In this document: in pieces, positions 27,512 through 37,250 of the stretch | How positions within the stretch are numbered: position 1 is the stretch's first letter | How the letters are laid out: the number at the start of each line of letters is the position of its first letter | NCBI GenBank assembly: GCA_030066975.1 | Contig: JASJAO010000002.1 | Span: forward strand, 372,001 to 436,000 | DNA from: Henriciella sp. | GTDB taxonomy: Bacteria; Pseudomonadota; Alphaproteobacteria; Caulobacterales; Hyphomonadaceae | DNA: 64,000 nucleotides | Direction: 5' to 3' | Notes under the pieces: generated by a model | What the model was told of the DNA's origin: nothing | Databases searched by the model: none | What the model saw: only the letters and a program-made list of their open reading frames with translations | Translations under genes and position numbers: made by a program

Positions 27512-28285
27512 TCAGCCACCAAACTTGTAGCGCGCACCGATTGAGAACACGTTCTGCTGGTTTTCGATCTCAAGGCTGCCTGGGAAGAGATCGTTTGCAA
27601 CCTCGATATCGTCCGTCGCCCGATAGGCATACTCGCCGAACAGTTCCCACTGGTTCTGCAGATCGAAGGTCGCACCGGCCTTGATCTGATAGGCCAGCTT
27701 GGTTTCGCCATCATCGATAATCCCAACCCCTGACGGGATAAACTCGACGTTCACGTCGGAAATGCCCAGACCCGCGCCGATATAGGGCTTGAACGTGCGG
27801 TCTTCTCCGAAATGATAGTAGACGTTCGCAAAGATCGCGACTTGCGACATGTCGCCCTGACCATCCGAAACCAGTTCGCCGACGCTAACCCCTAATGGGT
27901 CAGCTGCGCCAGCCAGAGCAGCAGCGTCCAGCCCATCAATGCTGCCTCCGCCGAGCGTTACATTGGTGTGCGTGTCGACATCCGAGTTACTGAGCGCCAT
28001 CTCGGCACCGACCCGGAAGCCATTGCCGAAGTCGCGCCCGACCTCGCCGGCAAACACCGCGCCGCCGTCAAACTCAGTGTCCCAGCCATAGTCTGTCCCG
28101 GCAGCCACATCCAACGTGGTTCCATCTCCCAGATTGCCGGTCGTGAACGCTCCCGTCTCACCGCTATTGCTGGAATCGTTTTGCTGAACATATCCAATTG
28201 AGCCACTGACATACCAACCTTCGGCCTGTGCAGACAGACCCGTCAGCGCGAACGCCGCAACAGCGGCAACAGTTTTCAAAAGCAT
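27512..28285 (-). CDS. Outer-membrane beta-barrel protein
   Basis: A 257-residue protein with a cleavable signal (about residues 1-21, ending SAQAEG). Alternating strands follow, such as GWYVSGSIGYVQQNDSS, FGNGFRVGAEMALSNS and KPYIGAGLGISDVNVEFIPS. It ends in a C-terminal strand FSIGARYKFGG with an almost terminal aromatic, the usual barrel-assembly signal. It resembles OmpA-like eight-stranded barrels (OmpW/porin-type). Transport or structural role unknown. Confidence 0.83.
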   Translation of the reverse strand: MLLKTVAAVAAFALTGLSAQAEGWYVSGSIGYVQQNDSSNSGETGAFTTGNLGDGTTLDVAAGTDYGWDTEFDGGAVFAGEVGRDFGNGFRVGAEMALSNSDVDTHTNVTLGGGSIDGLDAAALAGAADPLGVSVGELVSDGQGDMSQVAIFANVYYHFGEDRTFKPYIGAGLGISDVNVEFIPSGVGIIDDGETKLAYQIKAGATFDLQNQWELFGEYAYRATDDIEVANDLFPGSLEIENQQNVFSIGARYKFGG

Positions 28286-28450
28286 TTTTTATCTCTCCCA
28301 TTGGAAGTCGTGATGGCGAGCTTGCCCCGTCTTGTCCGGAACTATGATTCTCTATTCGAAAGGCAATATTAAATCCGGGTAGGGTTGCCAATTGCGTCCT
28401 GATCTGCTCAACCGCCAGCTCTGGGGACCTTATTGCATCAGGACGGAAAA

Positions 28451-29968
28451 ATGCTGCCATCGCCTCGCGCAGATATCGCTGCCAACACGCTGGATTTTGA
28501 GATTCTACCGCTCGTAAAACCGACCGGTTTTCGCGAATACGACGCCCGCTGGTGGTTCAATGGCATCGGTCATGAGAAAGCACCGGAATTGAACCTGACC
28601 GGTGTCCAGGCGCTTGGTCTGGGCATGGCCACCCTGTTTCATGAGCTCGGCGTGGAGCCCAAAGTTGTCACCGGTCACGACTTCCGCTCAATCAGCCAGC
28701 CAATCAAGAACGCGCTGATCCTCGGCTTGGTTCAAGGCGGCTGCGAGGTCCTTGACGTCGGGCTTGCTTTGTCTCCCATGGTCTATTGGTCACAGTTCGA
28801 GCTTGATGCCGCCTGCTGCGCGATGGTCACGGCCTCGCACAATGAGAATGGCTGGACCGGTGTCAAAATGGGCGCCAACAAGCCACTGACCTTCGGTCCG
28901 GACGAAATGGGCAAACTCAAGAATATCGTCCTGTCCGGTGCGTTCCAGCCGCGCGCTGGCGGCGGCCATTACCGAGTCGACGGCATCCGTGACAAATACA
29001 TTGCGAGCGTCGCAGAAGGTGTAAGCATCATACGCCCGCTCAAAGTCATCGCCGCCTGCGGCAACGGCACCGCCGGGGCGTTTGCACCAGATGCCCTGCG
29101 CGCCATGGGGGTCGAGGTGATCGAGATGGATTGTAATCTCGACAACACCTTCCCGAAATACAATCCCAATCCCGAAGACGCGAAAATGCTGCACGCCATG
29201 GCCGATGCCGTGAAAGAGCTCGGCGCCGATGTCGCGCTCGGCTTTGACGGTGACGGCGATCGCTGCGGCGTGGTCGACAATACAGGCGAAGAGATTTTCG
29301 CTGACAAGATCGGCCTCATGCTCGCCCGCGATTTATCGAAAGAGTATCCGGGTGCGAAATTCGTTGTCGATGTGAAGTCGACCGGCCTCTACAAGACCGA
29401 CCCGGTTCTGGAACAGAACGGCTCCACCGTCGACTATTACAAGACCGGCCACTCCTATATCAAACGCCGCACCACCGATCTTGATGCGCTGGCCGGGTTC
29501 GAGAAGTCAGGCCACTTCTTCTTCCGCCCGCCCATCGGACTTGGCTATGATGACGGCCTGATCGCCGCCAAGGCCATTCTGGAAATGCTCGACCGCAATC
29601 CGGACAAATCCATGGCGGACCTCAAGGGTGAACTTGGCACCGCGTTCACCTCACTCACCATGTCCCCGCACTGCGATGATGAGGTCAAATACGACGTCAT
29701 TGAGAAGATTGTTGAAGAGTATGAAGGCCTGCTCGGCACCGAAATTCTTGGCCGCAAAGTCGTCGATGTGAACACCGTCAACGGCGCGCGCGTCACGCTG
29801 GAAGACGGCTCCTGGGTGCTCGCCCGCGCCTCTTCCAACAAGCCGGAATTCGCCGTCGTGGTCGAGAGCATGCGCTCTGAAGAAGACATGATCGCGCTCT
29901 TCCGCGAAGAGGTGAAACCCCGCCTTGCCAAATACCCGGAGATCGGCGCGTACAATCAGGAGATCTGA
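28451..29968 (+). CDS. Phosphomannomutase/phosphoglucomutase
   Basis: A 505-residue alpha-D-phosphohexomutase. The phosphoserine loop is MVTASHNENGWTGVKMG and the metal loop is FDGDGDRCGVVDN. Sugar specificity and phosphate loops are visible as GFEKSGHFFFRPPIG and RASSNKPEFAVVVES. It interconverts hexose 6- and 1-phosphates for nucleotide-sugar synthesis, feeding surface glycans. A TTG at 28433 could extend it by six residues. The ATG at 28451 is preferred, with AGGACGGAAAA just before it. Confidence 0.92.
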   Translation: MLPSPRADIAANTLDFEILPLVKPTGFREYDARWWFNGIGHEKAPELNLTGVQALGLGMATLFHELGVEPKVVTGHDFRSISQPIKNALILGLVQGGCEVLDVGLALSPMVYWSQFELDAACCAMVTASHNENGWTGVKMGANKPLTFGPDEMGKLKNIVLSGAFQPRAGGGHYRVDGIRDKYIASVAEGVSIIRPLKVIAACGNGTAGAFAPDALRAMGVEVIEMDCNLDNTFPKYNPNPEDAKMLHAMADAVKELGADVALGFDGDGDRCGVVDNTGEEIFADKIGLMLARDLSKEYPGAKFVVDVKSTGLYKTDPVLEQNGSTVDYYKTGHSYIKRRTTDLDALAGFEKSGHFFFRPPIGLGYDDGLIAAKAILEMLDRNPDKSMADLKGELGTAFTSLTMSPHCDDEVKYDVIEKIVEEYEGLLGTEILGRKVVDVNTVNGARVTLEDGSWVLARASSNKPEFAVVVESMRSEEDMIALFREEVKPRLAKYPEIGAYNQEI

Positions 29969-30047
29969 TCGAGCTCGGCCTCGCCGACGTCCATGATCCT
30001 GTGGACCGGCGATAGGCTCAGATTGCTCCGGCTGGAGCCCACGCGGC

Positions 30048-30551
30048 CTAAAGTGGGTTCTCCTGTAACCAATCGTACGCCTCGTTGACCTCACGCATTT
30101 TTGCGCTGGCTTCGGCGCGCTCAGCATCGCTATGACGCTTGGAGGCAAAGCGGTCAGGGTGGTAGGTTTTCGCCAGCTTGCGATACGCTTTCTTGATCTG
30201 TGAGCGGCTTGCGCCTTTTTGCAAGCCAAGCAAGCTCATATGAGCGTGGCGCGGCGTGAGCGGCTCAGCCGGTGGCGGCGGGGGAGAGGTTTGGCGATAG
30301 GTTCGTTGCCTGAACCGCGCCTGCTCCGACCGCTTTCGATATGCCTGCTCCTCATAGGCTCGCCACTTACCTTGAAACGCGCCAGCCTCCTCTTTATCTC
30401 CACCATAGGCAATATTTTCATCGTCGCCATACTTGCGGCGAATCCAGTCCGCGAGTCTCAGCAGTAAGGGCTGAAGCTTGGGCCATATGATATAAGCAAA
30501 CACCATTACCGCCTGTGCAATGAAGATATGCCCCATCGACTTCCAAAGCAC
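30048..30551 (-). CDS. Membrane-anchored J-domain (DnaJ-like) protein
   Basis: A 167-residue protein starting at a GTG with GGAG 10 nt upstream; the ATG at 30536 is an alternative. A single N-terminal membrane helix (about residues 7-30) is followed by a basic, proline-rich linker. A C-terminal J-domain (about 105-165) carries AYRKLAKTYHPDRF with the HPD motif. It would recruit DnaK to the inner membrane. The layout is the reverse of DnaJ itself and recalls DjlA-type co-chaperones. It follows the glycosyltransferase gene after 111 nt. Confidence 0.85.
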   Translation of the reverse strand: MLWKSMGHIFIAQAVMVFAYIIWPKLQPLLLRLADWIRRKYGDDENIAYGGDKEEAGAFQGKWRAYEEQAYRKRSEQARFRQRTYRQTSPPPPPAEPLTPRHAHMSLLGLQKGASRSQIKKAYRKLAKTYHPDRFASKRHSDAERAEASAKMREVNEAYDWLQENPL

Positions 30552-30662
30552 GGCGTTTGGTCTCCTTCACAAGCAGGTTGTGTTCCGAACCCCCAGTCTC
30601 CACGGGAAGGGCTGAAAACGCGCCAACAGATTCGATGAAATTCACCAGATCCTCGCGGTTTT

Positions 30663-31397
30663 TCACCGCACATCCTCATAATGCTGAGACAGCCGCTTGG
30701 GCCCGGCGCCAAGCCCCCACATCATACCGACATAAAGATAAGTCGCATTGGCTTTCCAAAAGCCCCACTCGGCGACCCGGCGATCCGAGGACCAGACTTT
30801 GCGGTTTACCTGGCGCACACGTCCGCGGCCTTCGCGCACCATGCGCAGACAGAGATCGGCTTCTTCCATGATGGTCTGATCCGGATCAAAGCCGCCAATC
30901 GCATCAAAGTCCTCGCGCCGACAAATCATCACTTGATCTCCGAACACAAGACGGCACCCCCGAACAAAGGAGAGCGGTCGAAACAGCAAAGGCGCGTACC
31001 AGGTTTTGAGAAAGTTATGCGCCGTGGTGATCCGCCTTACGCCGCGCGCGCCCCGCATGATCGATACAAAGGCTGCCAGTGCCGTACCCCGATCTGCGAG
31101 CACACGCTCTGTCAGCGAGACAAAATCGGGCGGGACATTTGTATCTGCATGCAAGAAGCAAAGCTGATCGCCGCGCGCCGCGGCAGCCCCGGCATTCATT
31201 TGTCCCGCGCGTCCCTTCGGTAGATTGGCCAGGACCTGCACGCCCGCCTCCAAAGCAAGGTCTACCGTGGCATCTTCGCTTCCTGCATCGACAACAATCA
31301 CCTCCAGAGGTTGCGGCGACAATGCAGCCACGTTTTCAAGTGTTGCCGGCAGCGCAGCCGCTTCATTCAGGGTCGGAATGATGATGGAAAGGGTCAT
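30663..31397 (-). CDS. TIGR04283-type family 2 glycosyltransferase
   Basis: A 244-residue GT-A protein without membrane helices. It starts MTLSIIIPTLNEAAALPATL, with VVDAGSEDATVDLA, the PKGRAGQMNAGAAAARGD segment and DTNVPPDF. These features match the TIGR04283 group, whose members are annotated as arsenosugar-biosynthesis-associated glycosyltransferases. No arsenic methylation or radical-SAM partner is in the window, so that role is uncertain here. The donor is presumably a nucleotide sugar. Confidence 0.83.
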   Translation of the reverse strand: MTLSIIIPTLNEAAALPATLENVAALSPQPLEVIVVDAGSEDATVDLALEAGVQVLANLPKGRAGQMNAGAAAARGDQLCFLHADTNVPPDFVSLTERVLADRGTALAAFVSIMRGARGVRRITTAHNFLKTWYAPLLFRPLSFVRGCRLVFGDQVMICRREDFDAIGGFDPDQTIMEEADLCLRMVREGRGRVRQVNRKVWSSDRRVAEWGFWKANATYLYVGMMWGLGAGPKRLSQHYEDVR

Positions 31398-31435
31398 CGG
31401 TGAGCCAGACTATGCCAAGCCCGCCAGCCAGCAAC

Positions 31436-32176
31436 TCACGAATACGTCACCCGCTCCAAATATAGCCCATCAGCCGCAGCGACCGGCCCACAGGCCTTTC
31501 GGTCCCGCGCGTCCAGAATCTCGCTGATCCAGTCGGCATCGCGCGCCCCGCGGCCAACCTCGATCAAGCTACCAACCATGGAGCGTACCTGGCGATGCAG
31601 AAAACTGATCGCCTCAACCGTCACTTCAATCTGATCACCGAACCGCATCACACTGATCTTATCGAGCGACTTGATCGGACTTTTCGCCTGGCATTCCGCA
31701 TCCCGGAAGGTGGAGAAATCGTGCTCCCCGACAAATATCTGCGCGGCCTCATGCATGGCTTGCGCATTGAGGTGCGGGGCAACGCGAAGCGCGCGCCCCT
31801 TGTCCAGGGTCAAATCCGCCCGCCGATTGACGATGATATAACGATAGGCCCGCCCGGTGGCGCTGAACCGGGCATGGAAATCCTCATCCACCTCTTCGGC
31901 GTTCAAAATCGCGACCGGTTCTGGACGTAAATGATAGTTCAGCGCGTCGGCAATCTTACGGATCGGGCGCGGCGTGGTCAGATCCATATGCGCCACTTGT
32001 CCGGTCGCGTGGACACCGGCATCGGTCCGCCCCGCGCCCTGGACTAAAACGGGGCCCCTGTTCAGTTTCTCCGCCGCAGCCTCAAGCACGCCTTGCACGC
32101 TTTTATGCTCCAGCTGACGTTGCCAGCCGACATAGGGCCGCCCATCATATTCCAACGTCAGTTTTATCCGTTGCAT
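31436..32176 (-). CDS. truA: tRNA pseudouridine(38-40) synthase TruA
   Basis: A 246-residue protein starting MQRIKLTLEYDGRPYVGWQR. The catalytic Asp lies in GAGRTDAGVHATGQVAH. It also has FHARFSATGRAYRYIIVNR and the C-terminal FLHRQVRSMVGSLIEVGRG. It modifies uridines 38-40 in tRNA anticodon arms. The longer frame to 32239 overlaps the upstream GNAT gene and is rejected. It lies 4 nt after that gene in a def-fmt-GNAT-truA run. Confidence 0.96.
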   Translation of the reverse strand: MQRIKLTLEYDGRPYVGWQRQLEHKSVQGVLEAAAEKLNRGPVLVQGAGRTDAGVHATGQVAHMDLTTPRPIRKIADALNYHLRPEPVAILNAEEVDEDFHARFSATGRAYRYIIVNRRADLTLDKGRALRVAPHLNAQAMHEAAQIFVGEHDFSTFRDAECQAKSPIKSLDKISVMRFGDQIEVTVEAISFLHRQVRSMVGSLIEVGRGARDADWISEILDARDRKACGPVAAADGLYLERVTYS

Positions 32177-32180
32177 CACT

Positions 32181-32672
32181 CTACTCTTCGAACGCTCTTG
32201 GATAGGCGAGATCTCCGGCCGATGGCCCGTCCTCGCCAAATCTGAGTGCCATAAAGGCCGGTCCGGACCATGGCGCGGTGAACGGCGCTGCGGAGGCCGC
32301 GTCGAAGCCGAATTTGGGATAATAGTCCGGATGCCCCAGCACGAACACCAACGGGCGACCAGACCCCTCGATCAGGCGCAGGCCGAACCGGATCAAACCG
32401 CCGCCAATCCCCTGCTTCTGGCGATCGGGCGTCACCGACATTGGGCCGAGACCCGCTGCGATATCCTGGCCGTCAATCGCGATCTTGAAAAATTGAATAT
32501 GGCCCAGAATCTCCTGGTCATTGTGGGCCACCAGCGAGTAGAGACTGTCGCCATCATCCGCCAACTGTCGGACAATCTGCGCCTCCTCTGCCCCACCGAA
32601 AGCCGCTGTGTTGAGGGCCGCGACCGCGTCGGCGTCTTCCTCGCGCGCTTGCCGGATCCAGATATCGCTCAT
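32181..32672 (-). CDS. GNAT-family N-acetyltransferase
   Basis: A 163-residue protein from the ATG at 32672, which overlaps the fmt stop by 4 nt (ATGA). The acetyl-CoA pyrophosphate loop is [17 protein letters not shown] and the fold is completed by [18 protein letters not shown]. This matches the YhbS-like group of GNAT proteins. The substrate is unknown. Insertion between fmt and truA suggests co-expression with translation genes but not necessarily a translation role. Confidence 0.88.
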   Translation of the reverse strand: MSDIWIRQAREEDADAVAALNTAAFGGAEEAQIVRQLADDGDSLYSLVAHNDQEILGHIQFFKIAIDGQDIAAGLGPMSVTPDRQKQGIGGGLIRFGLRLIEGSGRPLVFVLGHPDYYPKFGFDAASAAPFTAPWSGPAFMALRFGEDGPSAGDLAYPRAFEE

Positions 32673-33628
32673 TCGAACCGGCTCCCCGCAGGAACAGGCA
32701 GGCCACGCAACAGCATATCGGCATCCATCGCTTTCGAACCGGGTTTCTGGGCACGCAACAGGCGAACACACTGGCCGTCGCCGCAGCTCACCAAAAGCGA
32801 CCCGTCGACCAGCTCTCCGGGCCGAGCTTTGCTTTCGGCAGGGGCCAATTCAACGCGGCTCATCAGCACCTTCATGCGCAGCGGGTCCGTCTCGCCCTCT
32901 GGTGTGAAGTAAAACCAGGCCCCGGGAAAGGGCGACAGGCCCCGGATCTGACGATCAATCTCAGCCGCGGGTCGACTCCAATCAATCCGCTGATCTGCCG
33001 CTGAGACTTTATGTGCATATACAATTCCGTCTTCGGATTGAGGCTCTGGCGGAAGGCTGCCATCCGCCAATCCCGCGAGCGCGCGAACCGCGAGATCCGC
33101 CGCCAGACCCGCCAGCCGGTCATGCACGGTCCCAGTCGTATCAAAGCTGAAAATGCGGGTCTTCTCCGTCGCCAGAACAGGACCGGTATCAAGCCCCGCC
33201 TCCATCATCATGGCCTGCACACCGGTGACCTCATCACCCGCCATGACAGCACGTTGGATCGGAGCTGCGCCCCGCCAGCGCGGCAAGAGCGAGGCATGCA
33301 TGTTCATACAGCCGAGCCTTGGTGCATCCAGCACCGCCTGCGGGAGGATCAGCCCGTAGGCCACAACCACGGCGGCATCGAGGTCGAGCGCCGCAAACGC
33401 ATCTTGCTCCTCCGCCTTTTTCAGTGACCGGGGCGTGCGCACCTCCAGCCCCTGCGCCTCGGCCCATTGATGGACCGGCGTCGGGCGCAGCTTCTTGCCG
33501 CGACCCGCTGGGCGCGGCGGCTGTGAATAGACACAAGCAATCTCATGGCCTGCCTCCACCAAAGCCGCCAGGACCGGCACGGAGAACTCAGGACTGCCCA
33601 TAAAGGCGATGCGCAACGGTTGGGTCAT
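32669..33628 (-). CDS. fmt: Methionyl-tRNA formyltransferase
   Basis: A 319-residue protein with the formyl-binding core [15 protein letters not shown] and [15 protein letters not shown]. The catalytic segment is [20 protein letters not shown], with Asn, His and a following Asp in LDTGPVL. The C-terminal domain binds tRNA. It formylates initiator Met-tRNA; the deformylase gene lies upstream in the same run. Stop overlaps the GNAT start. Confidence 0.96.
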   Translation of the reverse strand: MTQPLRIAFMGSPEFSVPVLAALVEAGHEIACVYSQPPRPAGRGKKLRPTPVHQWAEAQGLEVRTPRSLKKAEEQDAFAALDLDAAVVVAYGLILPQAVLDAPRLGCMNMHASLLPRWRGAAPIQRAVMAGDEVTGVQAMMMEAGLDTGPVLATEKTRIFSFDTTGTVHDRLAGLAADLAVRALAGLADGSLPPEPQSEDGIVYAHKVSAADQRIDWSRPAAEIDRQIRGLSPFPGAWFYFTPEGETDPLRMKVLMSRVELAPAESKARPGELVDGSLLVSCGDGQCVRLLRAQKPGSKAMDADMLLRGLPVPAGSRFE

Positions 33629-33667
33629 CGAAACGCCTCTATCTCCGGTAACTTTGAAATGAAAGAG

Positions 33668-33835
33668 CTATCGTCCCCAACCGACGAAACCGCCGCCGCC
33701 CCGCGCGCCTGCCGGGCCGAGGTAAAGCGCAATCGCAGCTGCAAGCACGATGGCAATCGTCCACCCGAACCAGCGTGTGCGATAGAAAGGGCGTTTGGGT
33801 CGCTCAGGCTCAGGCAGCGTCCCGGGCCTTCGCAC
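33668..33835 (-). CDS. Putative 55-residue single-pass membrane protein between def and fmt
   Basis: Not in any standard-length ORF list. A GTG at 33835 (inside the 3' end of def, 26-nt overlap) opens a frame ending in TAG at 33668. The peptide has a proline/arginine-rich start ([16 protein letters not shown]). A clear membrane helix follows ([17 protein letters not shown]) and then a glycine-rich end [10 protein letters not shown]. The charge pattern (basic side before the helix) predicts the N-terminus inside. No strong Shine-Dalgarno is visible, so coupling to def is assumed. Function unknown. Confidence 0.45.
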   Translation of the reverse strand: MRRPGTLPEPERPKRPFYRTRWFGWTIAIVLAAAIALYLGPAGARGGGGFVGWGR

Positions 33836-34337
33836 GTTGCGCTTTCTTGACCTTGTCGACCGCGCGTTGACGTTTCAGGCGCGAGAGATAGTCGATGAAC
33901 AGCGTGCCTTCCAGGTGATCCATCTCATGCTGGATACAGACGGCAAACAGGTCAGTCGCGACCTCTTCAACTTCCTTGCCATCATAATCGAGATACCGGA
34001 TCCGGCATTCGGTCGGGCGCTCGACCTCGTCATAGACTTCCGGCACAGACAGACAGCCCTCTTCATAGGGCGCGGTGTCTTCCGTCAGTGGGAGGATTTC
34101 CGGGTTCACGAAATAGCGCGGGGCCGGCTCTTCATCTTCCTTGGCGAGATCCATGACGATCACCCGCAGCGGCACACCGATCTGGATCGCAGCCAAGCCG
34201 ATGCCCGGCGCGGCATACATGGTCTCGAGCATATCATCCATCAGCGCACGGATCTCGTCCGTCACGCCGCCTTCAACCGGCTTGGAGACCTCTTTCAGGC
34301 GAGGATCAGGTACAGTCAGAATGTCACGAATGGCCAT
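33810..34337 (-). CDS. def: Peptide deformylase
   Basis: A 175-residue protein with all three metal/active-site motifs: [19 protein letters not shown] and QHEMDHLEG. It removes the formyl group from nascent proteins using Fe or Zn. The C-terminal tail is basic ([20 protein letters not shown]), which may help ribosome binding. It heads the def-(small ORF)-fmt-GNAT-truA run. Confidence 0.97.
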   Translation of the reverse strand: MAIRDILTVPDPRLKEVSKPVEGGVTDEIRALMDDMLETMYAAPGIGLAAIQIGVPLRVIVMDLAKEDEEPAPRYFVNPEILPLTEDTAPYEEGCLSVPEVYDEVERPTECRIRYLDYDGKEVEEVATDLFAVCIQHEMDHLEGTLFIDYLSRLKRQRAVDKVKKAQRAKARDAA

Positions 34338-34391
34338 GGCCTTTAGTTATGAACCGCGGGCCTGATCGTCAATATGCAAGGCTGTGTCAGC

Positions 34392-35699
34392 CTATTTCGC
34401 AAAATCCAGTTCCGGCGCACGATCAGACACATCGGCTGAGGCCTCGATCTTCTTTGGCTCCGGCATGGACTTGTCCGGCGGGGCAATCGCCAGCTGCTCA
34501 AACTTGCGCATGGTCGGCATGACGCGCTTGTCGAGCGACGAGTTCATCTTGTTATAGTGGTCAACCGCGCCGTTCAGAGACTTACCGAGCTTCTCAATAT
34601 GGCCCGCCATGGTGGCGATACGCTCATAGAGTTGCTCGCCCAGCTTCGCCGCTTCACGCGCATTCTCGGTCATCTTTTCCTGCCGCCAGACATAGGACAC
34701 GGTTTTGGCCAAACCGATCAGGGTCGACGGCGTGGTGACAATCACATTCTTTGAATAGGCCCGCTCCAAGAGGTCAGGCGCATGTTCGAGTGCTGCGGCA
34801 AAGAAATTCTCTCCCGGAATAAACATGGCGACAAAGTCGACCCGCTCATCCAGATTGTCTTGATAGGCCTTCCGCGACAGCGTTTCGACATGGCGCTGAA
34901 CATTGGTCGCGTGCGCTTTCAGATGCACCGCCCGCTGATTTTGATCTTCAGCCGCCGCGGCTGCCATATAAGCTTCCAGTGAGACCTTGCTGTCGACCAC
35001 AATCTGGCGCCCGCCGGGCAGATGGATCACCGCATCAGGGCGTTGCATACCGTTCTCGGTCTGATCGTTGACCTGTTCATCAAAGTCGCAATGAGCCGAC
35101 AATCCGGCCTGTTCCATCACATTGCGCAAAGTCATCTCGCCCCATCGCCCGCCGCCTTTCGGGGCCGTCAGCGCGTTGACCAGCTTTCCCGTCTCCGCTG
35201 TATTGCGGTGCAGACTTTCCCCAATCGCGCGAACCTGTTGTTGGATCGCCGATTTGTCTTCTGCCCGCACTTTCTCAATCCGCTCGACCCGTTTCTTGAA
35301 CTCATCGAAATTCTGGCCGATCGGTTCCATCAGCTTTTGCAGGTCGCCCCTGGCACCGGCCTTGTGCTTCTCAAACGTCTCATTCGCGAGGTCCATGAAG
35401 TGTTTCTGTGCCTGCGCCATGACACCGCGCGCAATCTCGCCAAATTGTTCCTTGTCCTTGGCGCTTTGGCCTTTCAGTTCCGCCAGTTCCAGGCGCGCGT
35501 CTTCCGCCCGCGCCCGCTGGGTCTCCAATTGCTGCAGTGTATGGGCAAGATCGGCTTCGGTGTCGCGCTGTGCCTCTTCGGCCAGCGAGCGCTTCGACAT
35601 TAAGTGATACAAGCCCCCGGCCAGGATCAGACTGATGCCAACCGCGATCAGGTGGATAAGATCAAGGCCAATATCACCAATTTGAATGAGTGGGTCCAT
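34392..35699 (-). CDS. rmuC: RmuC-family DNA recombination protein
   Basis: A 435-residue protein. An N-terminal membrane helix (about residues 10-30) leads into a long coiled coil (about 35-150), followed by the RmuC nuclease-like domain. That domain has GRWGEMTLRNVMEQAGL, then VHLPGGRQIVVDSKVSLEAY and FIPGENFFAAAL. RmuC limits inversion of short repeats in E. coli. The gene is 54 nt upstream of... in transcriptional order before def on the same strand. Confidence 0.92.
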   Translation of the reverse strand: MDPLIQIGDIGLDLIHLIAVGISLILAGGLYHLMSKRSLAEEAQRDTEADLAHTLQQLETQRARAEDARLELAELKGQSAKDKEQFGEIARGVMAQAQKHFMDLANETFEKHKAGARGDLQKLMEPIGQNFDEFKKRVERIEKVRAEDKSAIQQQVRAIGESLHRNTAETGKLVNALTAPKGGGRWGEMTLRNVMEQAGLSAHCDFDEQVNDQTENGMQRPDAVIHLPGGRQIVVDSKVSLEAYMAAAAAEDQNQRAVHLKAHATNVQRHVETLSRKAYQDNLDERVDFVAMFIPGENFFAAALEHAPDLLERAYSKNVIVTTPSTLIGLAKTVSYVWRQEKMTENAREAAKLGEQLYERIATMAGHIEKLGKSLNGAVDHYNKMNSSLDKRVMPTMRKFEQLAIAPPDKSMPEPKKIEASADVSDRAPELDFAK

Positions 35700-35891
35700 G
35701 CTGCGACTCCTTACACGATTCGCATTGGAACATATACAGAACTATGGCAAAACCAAGAAGCTTTGGCCAACCCTGCGCGGTGGTTCCAGTCGCAATGCAC
35801 AAGAAACAGCGCTCAGGTTGACGCTGGGGCCGGACTTGCTGACCTCCAAGGTTACGGCAAAATCGCCAAAACAGATCGGGAGGATCAGGCT

Positions 35892-37250
35892 GTGAAGCAA
35901 ACACTCAAATCACACGTAGCGATCGCTGGTATCATCGCGGCGTTCAGCCTCGCAGGCTGCGTCGGAACCCTTGAGACAGAAACACCGGCACCTGCACAGC
36001 CCGAAGCGGCAGTCGTCGACGCTGCGCCTGAACCCGTGGCTGAACCGGTCGCCGCCTTCAGCGAAGACGGTATCGCCGCGCTGGAAGCCCGCATGTCTCA
36101 ATTTGTGCTCGACGGTGAGGTCTACGGCCTCGCCACCCGTCTCGTCCACGACGGGGAGATTGTCAGCGACCACCGGTTTGGCATCAAGGCACTCGAGGCT
36201 CAGACGCCAATCGCAGAGGACACGATCTACCGCATCTATTCCATGACCAAGCCGGTCACCGGCGTCGCGATGATGATGCTGTGGGAAGAAGGCGCCTTCG
36301 CGCTTGACGATCCGATCACCAAATTCATTCCCGAATTCGAAGGCTTGCAGGTGCTGAACGGGGTCAATGAGGATGGATCTGCGATTGTCGTCCCGATGGA
36401 GCGAGCGCCAACCATGCAGGAGCTGATGAGCCACACCGCGGGCTTTGCATATGGTCTGACGACCGCAGACCCGGCCAATGCCGCGTTCAATGATCAGGAC
36501 GTGCTCGCCTCACCTGACTTGCCGACCTTTATCGGCAAGGTTGCTGATATTCCCCTCGTGCATCAGCCCGGTGAGGCCTGGGCTTACAGCGCGGCGGTCG
36601 ATATCCAGGGTCACATTATCGAGCAGATCTCCGGCCAGACGCTCGGAGCCTTTTTTGAAGAGCGGATCTTCACACCGCTCGGCATGGCCGATACCGGGTT
36701 TTACGTCCCCGACGCGGATTATGACCGCCTCAGCGAGGTCTACGGGTTCAGCCCTGAACACGAAGCCTGGGTGCCCGTGCCGAGCCCGGATGTGGCCTAT
36801 ACAAAGTCGACCATTGCCATGGAATCCGGCGGCGGGGGGCTGGTGTCCACCATGGATGATTATACCAGCTTCGCCGCGATGTTGCTCAACGGCGGTGAAC
36901 TCAACGGTACCCGCCTGTTGAAGGAAGACACGGTCGACCTGATGACTACCAATCTGCTCGCGGACGGGATGAAGATCGCGTTTGACGGCACAAGCGGCAG
37001 CGATGTTCTGGAAGGCCACGGCTTCGGCCTGAACTTTGGCGTGATTGTCGATGCTGACGTCGCTGAAACCTCGGTTCCGAATGGATCATACTATTGGGGC
37101 GGTGCGGCTGGCACCTGGTTCTGGATCGATCCGACCAATGACCTCTTCTTTATCGGCATGGTACAGTATTTCGCATGGACCAACCCCGGACAGGAGACCG
37201 ATTTGCGCGGGGCCTCATCCGAACTCGTTTACGAGGCGCTCAACAACTAG
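35892..37250 (+). CDS. Beta-lactamase/esterase family serine hydrolase lipoprotein
   Basis: About 452 residues from a GTG at 35892 with GGGAGG 8 nt upstream; the open frame extends back to 35604 but overlaps rmuC. A lipoprotein signal ends in FSLAGC (Cys23). An Ala/Pro-rich linker precedes the hydrolase. The nucleophile motif is YSMTKPVTG (Ser117, Lys120) and the Tyr motif is WAYSAAVD, with Ala where class C beta-lactamases have Asn (YSN). [18 protein letters not shown] segment supplies the third motif. It is more likely an esterase or D-aminopeptidase-type enzyme than a true beta-lactamase. Its stop overlaps the convergent ychF stop by 4 nt. Confidence 0.86.
   Translation: MKQTLKSHVAIAGIIAAFSLAGCVGTLETETPAPAQPEAAVVDAAPEPVAEPVAAFSEDGIAALEARMSQFVLDGEVYGLATRLVHDGEIVSDHRFGIKALEAQTPIAEDTIYRIYSMTKPVTGVAMMMLWEEGAFALDDPITKFIPEFEGLQVLNGVNEDGSAIVVPMERAPTMQELMSHTAGFAYGLTTADPANAAFNDQDVLASPDLPTFIGKVADIPLVHQPGEAWAYSAAVDIQGHIIEQISGQTLGAFFEERIFTPLGMADTGFYVPDADYDRLSEVYGFSPEHEAWVPVPSPDVAYTKSTIAMESGGGGLVSTMDDYTSFAAMLLNGGELNGTRLLKEDTVDLMTTNLLADGMKIAFDGTSGSDVLEGHGFGLNFGVIVDADVAETSVPNGSYYWGGAAGTWFWIDPTNDLFFIGMVQYFAWTNPGQETDLRGASSELVYEALNN

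Noticed and set aside
30418-30666. An 82-codon minus-strand ORF starting GTG in the glycosyltransferase stop (GTGA overlap).
   Set aside because: Beyond its first 38 codons it overlaps the J-domain gene in another frame, where the J-protein frame clearly encodes a membrane helix. Its own composition is not family-like. The unique first part may be just leader sequence.
35604-35891. Upstream extension of the serine-hydrolase frame.
   Set aside because: It overlaps rmuC, has no family similarity, and a GTG with GGGAGG and lipoprotein signal follows at 35892.
35892-37250. Reading the serine hydrolase as a class C beta-lactamase linked with the BlaI/M56 system.
   Set aside because: The Tyr motif is YSA instead of YSN, the genes are 34 kb apart, and no BlaI-type operator precedes it.
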